From Prochlorothrix sp035285005 (GTDB lineage Bacteria; Cyanobacteriota; Cyanobacteriia; Prochlorotrichales; Prochlorotrichaceae), in the NCBI GenBank assembly GCA_035285005.1, contig JAYKIB010000053.1:1-9611 (forward strand): a DNA stretch of 9,611 nucleotides. The letters are read 5' to 3'. Below are positions 5,863-9,611 of this stretch, one piece after another. The translations under genes and the position numbers were made by a program. Position 1 is the first letter of the stretch; each line of letters starts with the position of its first letter. The notes under the pieces are model-generated. The model did not search any database, was not told the DNA's origin, and saw only the letters and a list, made by a program, of their open reading frames with translations.

Positions 5863-7602
5863 TCAAGACGGCAAACTCACGACCGGTTGGGGCTGAGTCC
5901 AGCGTTGCCGCATCACCTCATACAACGTCATCCCCGCCGCAACCGACGCATTGAGACTCGATGATTTACCCTGGAGCGGGATCGAAATCAGCACATCACA
6001 ATTCTTTTGGGTCAGTAGGCTCAAGCCTTCCCCCTCGGAACCAATCACCAGGACGATCGGCCCTTGGAAATCCACCGCATGGATCGACTGGGATGCTTCC
6101 GCTGCGGTGCCATAAATCCAGAAACCCTGGCTCTTAAGCTCTTCCAAGGCTCGATTCAGGTTCACTACCCGGCTTACCCGAAAGTGACTGAGCGCACCGG
6201 CTGCCACCTTCATCACCGTGGAAGTCACCCCCACCGCTCGCCGCTGGGGAATCACCAACCCTTGGGCACCGAGGGCTTCCGCCGATCGAATAATCGCTCC
6301 CAAGTTATGGGGATCCGTAATACTATCTGCCGCCAAAATCACAGGCCGATCGCTGTCCTTCAGCGCCGCTTCCATCAGGTCCGGCAACTCCCAATATTCA
6401 TAGGGCGCAACCTGAGCCACAATGCCTTGGTGCGTAGCGCCCTGGCTCAGTTGGTTAAGGCGCGACATATCCACCTCATCCACCACGGTGCCCTCGGCTT
6501 TTGCCTGGTTCAGCTTTTCAAAAAACTGGGGATCATAGCGCAGGCGGGAGGAGACCCAAACGCGATTAATGGACTGCTCACCCTCAAGCGCTGCCAAGAC
6601 TGGATGCCGTCCATAGATGAGGTCATTGCGTTCATCGGCTTCAGTTCCGTTGCTATCTGCGCGGAAGTTTGAACGAGAGTCGGAACGGGAATCAGAGCGG
6701 GATTCAAACCGTCCTTCCGATCGCCCCCGATCGCTACCAAAGCTGCGACCTCCCCGATCGCCCCGATCGCTCCGATCGCTACCAAAGCTACGGCCTCCCC
6801 GGTCACCCCGATCGCTACCAAAGCTGCGGCATCCCCGATCGCCCCGGTCACCCCGATCGCTACCAAAGCTGCGGCCTCCTCGATCGCCCCGGTCTCCCCG
6901 GTCACTACCAAAGCTGCGGCCTCCCCGGTCACCCCGATCGCCCCGATCGCTACCAAAGCTGCGGCCTCCTCGATCGCCCCGGTCACCCCGGTCGCTACCA
7001 AAGCTGCGGCCTCCTCGATCGCTGCTAAAACTCCGTTCTCCACCAAACTCTCGATCGCCCGATCGTCCAGATCCGCCCCGGAACTCTCCATCTCGGCCCC
7101 GCGGTCCCTTATCTCCAAAGCTTTTATCCCCGAAGCGCTTACCGCCCGGTTTACCGCCAAAATCTTTCCCCCTGGGCCGGTCTTCCCCCTCTGCGCCCGC
7201 ATTCAAACGACGATCGGCCCCAAACCGAGGCTTGGGAGCCCCTCGCCCAGACTCCGAATCCGAGCCATACCGATCCCGCGACGGACCACGAAACGGTCGA
7301 TCGCTGCCGGGGCCGCGTGTCCCCGCCGGTCGATCGCGGCGATCCCGAGACCCACCCCGAGGACCACCCGATCGCCGATCCTCCGATCCAAAATCAGGCC
7401 CGTCACGATCAGCTCGATCGGCCCCAAACCGATCGCCCGCATCCGACTTCTCAAACTTGCGACGACTCAGGCGAGGCGACTGGGAGGGATCAAACTTAGA
7501 CTTCGTCCGCCCCCCTTTCCCCTTGGCCCCAGTCTTAAACTTACCCCCTTTACCCTTCGCAGCTTGGGCTTTAAACGATCGACGTTCACGACGGGGAACC
7601 AT
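5863..7602 (-). CDS. rlmB: 23S rRNA (guanosine-2'-O-)-methyltransferase RlmB with long Arg/Gly/Asp-rich N-terminal extension
   Basis: A 579-residue protein. Residues about 326-579 are a complete SpoU/TrmH methyltransferase of the RlmB type, which 2'-O-methylates G2251 (E. coli numbering) of 23S rRNA using S-adenosylmethionine. It has the substrate-binding domain (NDLIYGRHPVLAAL), motif 1 NLGAIIR (433-439), motif 2 GSEGEGLS (521-528) and motif 3 from IPLQG to Asn551, which form the trefoil-knot cofactor site. E. coli RlmB is about 243 residues, so the first 325 residues are extra. They are Lys/Gly-rich at first, then Arg/Asp/Gly/Ser-rich, with tandem SFGSDRGDRGDRGGR repeats at about 187-290; they are likely disordered and RNA-binding. 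An in-frame GTG at 7635 is possible, but the ATG at 7602 has GAGG 8 bases upstream and is preferred. Last gene of the STAS-mrnC-rlmB unit. Confidence 0.92.
   Translation of the reverse strand: MVPRRERRSFKAQAAKGKGGKFKTGAKGKGGRTKSKFDPSQSPRLSRRKFEKSDAGDRFGADRADRDGPDFGSEDRRSGGPRGGSRDRRDRPAGTRGPGSDRPFRGPSRDRYGSDSESGRGAPKPRFGADRRLNAGAEGEDRPRGKDFGGKPGGKRFGDKSFGDKGPRGRDGEFRGGSGRSGDREFGGERSFSSDRGGRSFGSDRGDRGDRGGRSFGSDRGDRGDRGGRSFGSDRGDRGDRGGRSFGSDRGDRGDRGCRSFGSDRGDRGGRSFGSDRSDRGDRGGRSFGSDRGRSEGRFESRSDSRSDSRSNFRADSNGTEADERNDLIYGRHPVLAALEGEQSINRVWVSSRLRYDPQFFEKLNQAKAEGTVVDEVDMSRLNQLSQGATHQGIVAQVAPYEYWELPDLMEAALKDSDRPVILAADSITDPHNLGAIIRSAEALGAQGLVIPQRRAVGVTSTVMKVAAGALSHFRVSRVVNLNRALEELKSQGFWIYGTAAEASQSIHAVDFQGPIVLVIGSEGEGLSLLTQKNCDVLISIPLQGKSSSLNASVAAGMTLYEVMRQRWTQPQPVVSLPS
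6731..7035 (-). repeat. In-frame tandem repeat array in rlmB (mostly 45-bp units)
   Basis: GCTACCAAAGCT or a one-base variant begins at 6733, 6778, 6814, 6859, 6904, 6949 and 6994, and a degenerate GCTAAAACT follows at 7024. Spacings are 45, 36, 45, 45, 45, 45 and 30 bases, all multiples of three. The encoded unit is SFGSDRG followed by DRG/GR variants. One unit has Cys in place of Gly (DRGCRSFG). Most units carry CGATCG. The pattern suggests recent expansion by slippage or unequal exchange under frame selection. Confidence 0.92.
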
Positions 7603-7634
7603 ACGATATACCTCAGTCAGGACAGAATGCAGCA

Positions 7635-8099
7635 CTAGACAGCAGCATCAAACTGGAGATGCTGCCACAGCGCTTTTAAACGCTCTGGATCCGTTAAGTA
7701 GAGATAGCCCACGAGGGTTTCTAGGGCCGTTGCCTGCTGGTAGATCTGAAAGCTAACCCGCTTGGGCGGTGAGCTAGCCGCATTTCGTCCCCGGCGCACA
7801 AGGGCCAATTCTATTTCTGTGAGGTGTTCCCGCAACGTTTCCAGATGGGAAGATTGTTGCTCGGCCCGCACCTGTTGCACCACCTGGCGGTGATACGTTT
7901 GAATCCGTTGGGGCGGGAGCAAAAAATGAAGGCGCACGTACAGCTCATACACTGCATCGCCCACATAAGCGAGGAGAACGGGCGAAAGCTGTAGAGCCTG
8001 TTCACGTGACATAAGGCCCTGGCAATGTTCGAGGGCAAGGGCCGGAAGGGACGGCTCAATCGGCGTGGAGTCAGGCGCTCCCTTAGCCGGCGGCAACAT
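7635..8099 (-). CDS. mrnC: Mini-ribonuclease III
   Basis: A 154-residue RNase III-type endonuclease that lacks the double-stranded-RNA-binding domain. The catalytic signature LAYVGDAVYELYVR lies at 43-56, with Asp48 as the metal ligand. RRGRNA (102-107) and ATALETLVGYLYL (123-135, Glu127 the second metal ligand) complete the Mini-III pattern. In Bacillus, Mini-III matures the 23S rRNA ends; a similar role is expected here. The first 30 residues precede the domain and are Pro/Leu-rich, so translation might begin later, but no better start is visible. The ATG overlaps the STAS gene by 17 bases. The stop lies 32 bases before the rlmB ATG, in an mrnC-rlmB pair also known in Firmicutes. Confidence 0.93.
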   Translation of the reverse strand: MLPPAKGAPDSTPIEPSLPALALEHCQGLMSREQALQLSPVLLAYVGDAVYELYVRLHFLLPPQRIQTYHRQVVQQVRAEQQSSHLETLREHLTEIELALVRRGRNAASSPPKRVSFQIYQQATALETLVGYLYLTDPERLKALWQHLQFDAAV

Positions 8100-8451
8100 T
8101 ATTCAAGGCCGTCTCAACAGAGGGTTGCAGGGCGAGGAACTTTTCCAGACGCACCAGCTTGACGGTTTGGGTCACGCGGGGATTCGTCACAATCTGAAAG
8201 GAGCCTTCCGCAACTTGAGCCTGCTTGGCAAGCTGAACTAAGGCACCTAGTCCAGAACTGTCAATGAAGTCGATGTGCGAGAGATCAAGAATAATATTCT
8301 TGTGGCTATCTTCGATGTACTTGCCCAGAACCTTACGAAAGGTAGGTTCTGAGAATGCGTCCAATAGCCCAGTGAGGCGGAATAATTGACAATTTCCCCT
8401 AACTTCTCGGGTGCCTCGTAAACTTACCGTTAGGGTGAGCGGATCAGGAAT
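8083..8451 (-). CDS. STAS-domain anti-sigma-factor-antagonist-like protein, apparent ATT start
   Basis: A small STAS-domain protein of about 122 residues. DLSHIDFIDSSGLGALVQLAK holds the DSSGLG signature (64-69 from the ATT); the second Ser (66) matches the phosphorylated Ser of SpoIIAA. Such proteins bind anti-sigma factors or other partners and are switched by serine kinases and phosphatases. The start is unusual. The only canonical in-frame start upstream is a TTG at 8520, which coincides with the -35 box of the likely promoter, so it should not be transcribed. AAGGAGG (8457-8463) lies 5 bases before an in-frame ATT (8449-8451), just where the domain begins, and no ATG, GTG or TTG follows until inside the domain. 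The stop overlaps mrnC by 17 bases. No kinase or phosphatase partner is in the window. Confidence 0.88.
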   Translation of the reverse strand: MPDPLTLTVSLRGTREVRGNCQLFRLTGLLDAFSEPTFRKVLGKYIEDSHKNIILDLSHIDFIDSSGLGALVQLAKQAQVAEGSFQIVTNPRVTQTVKLVRLEKFLALQPSVETALNNVAAG

Positions 8452-8456
8452 AGTTC

Positions 8457-8463
8457 CCTCCTT
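8457..8463 (-). promoter_or_regulatory. Strong Shine-Dalgarno sequence placing the STAS start at ATT
   Basis: Read on the minus strand, AAGGAGG is followed by GAACT and then ATT. The match to the anti-Shine-Dalgarno sequence is near complete and the 5-base spacing is optimal. It is the best ribosome-binding site in the window; most genes here have none. This makes ATT the likely initiation codon. Confidence 0.7.
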
Positions 8464-8491
8464 CGGTCTCTGACAAACTTGCCGACGATTT

Positions 8492-8520
8492 AGTATAGGG
8501 CACGATGGCAGTCTCTGCAA
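8492..8520 (-). promoter_or_regulatory. Sigma-70-type promoter of the STAS-mrnC-rlmB operon
   Basis: On the minus strand TTGCAG (8520-8515) and TATACT (8497-8492) are separated by exactly 17 bases. The -10 box matches five of six consensus positions; the -35 keeps the leading TTG. The expected start point near 8485 would give a leader of about 34 bases ending in the strong Shine-Dalgarno sequence. Confidence 0.6.
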
Positions 8521-8557
8521 CCAGGTTTTCCTGAGCTAGATCCAGGGCTGCGGTGGC

Positions 8558-9352
8558 TTACCACAGCACGGGCTGGAAGCGATCGTCATTGGCCACTTCT
8601 ACAAATTCTCCCGCTTGCCGCAGCACGTATAGACCCTGACGATAGGCGTAGCGATCGACCCCCTGATCAATATCAATGCCTGCCACAGCACCGTAAAGGG
8701 TGTAGTCCCGATAAAACGGGAAAGCATCCTTAAAGCGGGGTAGCCGCACCAGGAAGTCCTCCACATCGTCACGGGTTAGGTGAGATTTCACCTCGATCGC
8801 AATCGCCTCCGTGGCACTGGTGGCCAACACGTCAATTTCCACTTCCAATTCTCCCTGCCGTTTATGGAGACCCCGGTACACCTCCGTTACCTCAATGCCT
8901 TGTTCCTGAAACACCGCCACAGCAGAGGACTTCACCAGGTTCTCGACAAAGCTACCCCATCGATCGCTCAAACCCGCCACCATTTTACGAATTTCTCGAA
9001 GATTTTGCTGGTTTTCGTGTCTCATCTCCTCCATTCGTCGATTTGATTCAGCAAAGAGTCGATCGAGGCGCATCATGCGGCGATCGGCTTCGGCGGCACG
9101 ACGATCGGCCTCCTGCTTAGATTCCGCGAAGAGGCGCTCCAACTCACCGAGACGACGATCGGCCTCCTGCTTAGATTCTGCGAAGAGGTGCTCCAACTCA
9201 CCAAAGCGGCGATCGGCCTCCTGTTTAGATTCCGTCAAGAGGTGTGCTAGGTCACCGAGGCGGCGATCGGCTTCAGCAGCACGGCGATCGGCTTCGGCTT
9301 GGGACCGCTCAAAAAGGCGGTAAATATCTTCGAGGGTGACGGGTGTGGTCAT
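8558..9352 (-). CDS. Coiled-coil protein with PD-(D/E)XK nuclease-like C-terminal domain (DUF3782-like)
   Basis: A 264-residue protein. Residues about 15-125 are a long charged helix made of near-identical 18-residue repeats (ESKQEADRRxGELExLFA), a coiled coil expected to oligomerise. Residues about 130-264 resemble a PD-(D/E)XK fold: Glu137 in FVENLV, Asp174 in VEIDVL and Glu187/Lys189 in AIAIEVKS fit the catalytic set, followed by a helix (DDVEDFLVRL). Related proteins with a long helix and such a domain are abundant in cyanobacteria and often called DUF3782; I know of no proven function. Nuclease activity is inference. The ATG at 9352 has GGAG 8 bases upstream; a GTG at 9391 inside the repeat element is rejected. 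The stop is 38 bases before the STAS promoter, with no clear terminator, so read-through is possible. Confidence 0.85.
   Translation of the reverse strand: MTTPVTLEDIYRLFERSQAEADRRAAEADRRLGDLAHLLTESKQEADRRFGELEHLFAESKQEADRRLGELERLFAESKQEADRRAAEADRRMMRLDRLFAESNRRMEEMRHENQQNLREIRKMVAGLSDRWGSFVENLVKSSAVAVFQEQGIEVTEVYRGLHKRQGELEVEIDVLATSATEAIAIEVKSHLTRDDVEDFLVRLPRFKDAFPFYRDYTLYGAVAGIDIDQGVDRYAYRQGLYVLRQAGEFVEVANDDRFQPVLW
9080..9295 (-). repeat. In-frame 54-bp tandem repeat array
   Basis: CGATCGGCC begins at 9102, 9156 and 9210, and CGATCGGCT at 9264, a strict 54-base period. Each unit encodes 18 residues of the coiled coil. Shorter 24-base units with CGATCGGCTTC flank the array on both sides and encode DRRAAEADRR. 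Nucleotide identity is high, as expected from recent duplication. Confidence 0.92.
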
Positions 9353-9409
9353 CGGAAAATCTCCAGAGAAACAGAGATAACAACGGGGCACCTCGACTCA
9401 TCCAAATTG

Positions 9410-9516
9410 CTAGGGGGCACCTCGATTAATTTAAATTTCAACCGTAGTACCCACGACAGAATCAGGGTTGTGGCAGGCGGCTTCGCCGCCTGCCACGATT
9501 AATCGAAGTGCCCTAG
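9410..9516. mobile_element. 107-bp MITE-like inverted-repeat element
   Basis: The left arm CTAGGGGGCACCTCGATTAAT (9410-9430, 21 bases) and right arm ATTAATCGAAGTGCCCTAG (9498-9516) are near-perfect inverted repeats, differing by two extra G and one transition. Inside lies a perfect 12-bp hairpin GTGGCAGGCGGC/GCCGCCTGCCAC with a TTC loop (9470-9496). Parts of its interior recur at 1-53 and at 2032-2042. No coding capacity is present. A small non-autonomous transposable element or a palindromic REP-like element fits; both ends carry CTAG. No target duplication could be confirmed. Confidence 0.55.
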
Positions 9517-9611
9517 GAGATAGCCCCACAAGAGGGTTGGGGCGGGTGGGTTGAGTGACCCAAGACCTAGGGTTGGGTGCCCCCTACTATTTTAAACGAT
9601 GACACCAGACA
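9517..9611. other. G-rich non-coding edge with partial repeats
   Basis: No gene is seen to the window edge. GGGTTGGGG, GGGTGGGTTGAG and GGGTTGGGTGCCCCC are degenerate copies of intergenic G-rich motifs. TGGGT/ACCCA (9547-9551 and 9558-9562) can form a small hairpin. CTAGGG followed by GTGCCCC (9567-9582) echoes the arms of the neighbouring element. Confidence 0.35.

Noticed and set aside
6510..7202. Minus-strand frame with Ala/Val/Gly/Ile repeats
   Set aside because: It is the shifted reading of the same repeat array. The rlmB frame carries the methyltransferase and a Shine-Dalgarno sequence.
6617..7756. Long plus-strand open frame rich in Arg, Ser and Pro (RSLPKLRPPRSPRSP)
   Set aside because: It is antisense to rlmB and open only because the 45-bp repeats keep every frame free of stops. 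It has no family features and stretches into mrnC.
9075..9323. Plus-strand frame RRSASCLDSAKR repeats
   Set aside because: It is antisense to the 54-bp coiled-coil array and open only by periodicity.

Overview
The window reads as cyanobacterial chromosome. The hexamer CGATCG, the core of the cyanobacterial HIP1 repeat, is scattered through genes and spacers. GC content is fairly high, and several proteins belong to families found mainly in cyanobacteria: the NWxYKPWW-type small membrane protein, the phasin-like coiled-coil protein, and the stand-alone NifU C-terminal domain protein. The genus cannot be fixed from the sequence alone. No tRNA, rRNA, CRISPR array, transposase or phage gene was seen.

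Layout. (1) 1-1704: a leader carrying part of a dispersed repeat and a hairpin, then a two-gene plus-strand operon. It encodes a small conserved hypothetical protein and, through an ATGA overlap, a beta-hydroxyacid dehydrogenase. A hairpin-rich convergent spacer follows. (2) 1705-3941, minus strand: a NifU-like Fe-S protein at 1705-1947, a repeat-bearing spacer, then a compact three-gene unit read from 3941 down to 2217. Its order is a thioredoxin/peroxiredoxin-like protein, redox chaperone Hsp33 (hslO) and a small two-helix membrane protein. (3) 4002-5477, plus strand: a pentapeptide-repeat membrane protein with a His-rich N terminus, a long inverted repeat that may fold as RNA, and a phasin-like protein. 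A 385-bp non-coding stretch follows, with several hairpins and a strong bidirectional terminator. (4) 8520-5863, minus strand: an operon of a STAS-domain anti-sigma-factor-antagonist-like protein, Mini-ribonuclease III (mrnC) and 23S rRNA 2'-O-methyltransferase RlmB. RlmB carries an unusual long Arg/Gly/Asp-rich N-terminal extension with tandem repeats. (5) 8558-9352, minus strand: a coiled-coil protein fused to a PD-(D/E)XK nuclease-like domain. Its upstream region holds a 107-bp MITE-like inverted-repeat element related to sequence at the left end of the window.

How the genes fit together. mrnC and rlmB both act on 23S rRNA, one in maturation and one in methylation, and their adjacency is also known from Firmicutes. 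The STAS gene may link their expression to a partner-switching pathway. The Prx-like/Hsp33 unit has a redox theme, and the NifU-like protein serves Fe-S supply. I found no complete new defence or mobile system. The most notable signals are an apparent ATT start codon in the STAS gene, the repeat-rich RlmB extension, the in-frame 54-bp repeat array in the nuclease-like gene, the paired arms at 5011-5114, and the dispersed repeat family shared by both ends of the window.
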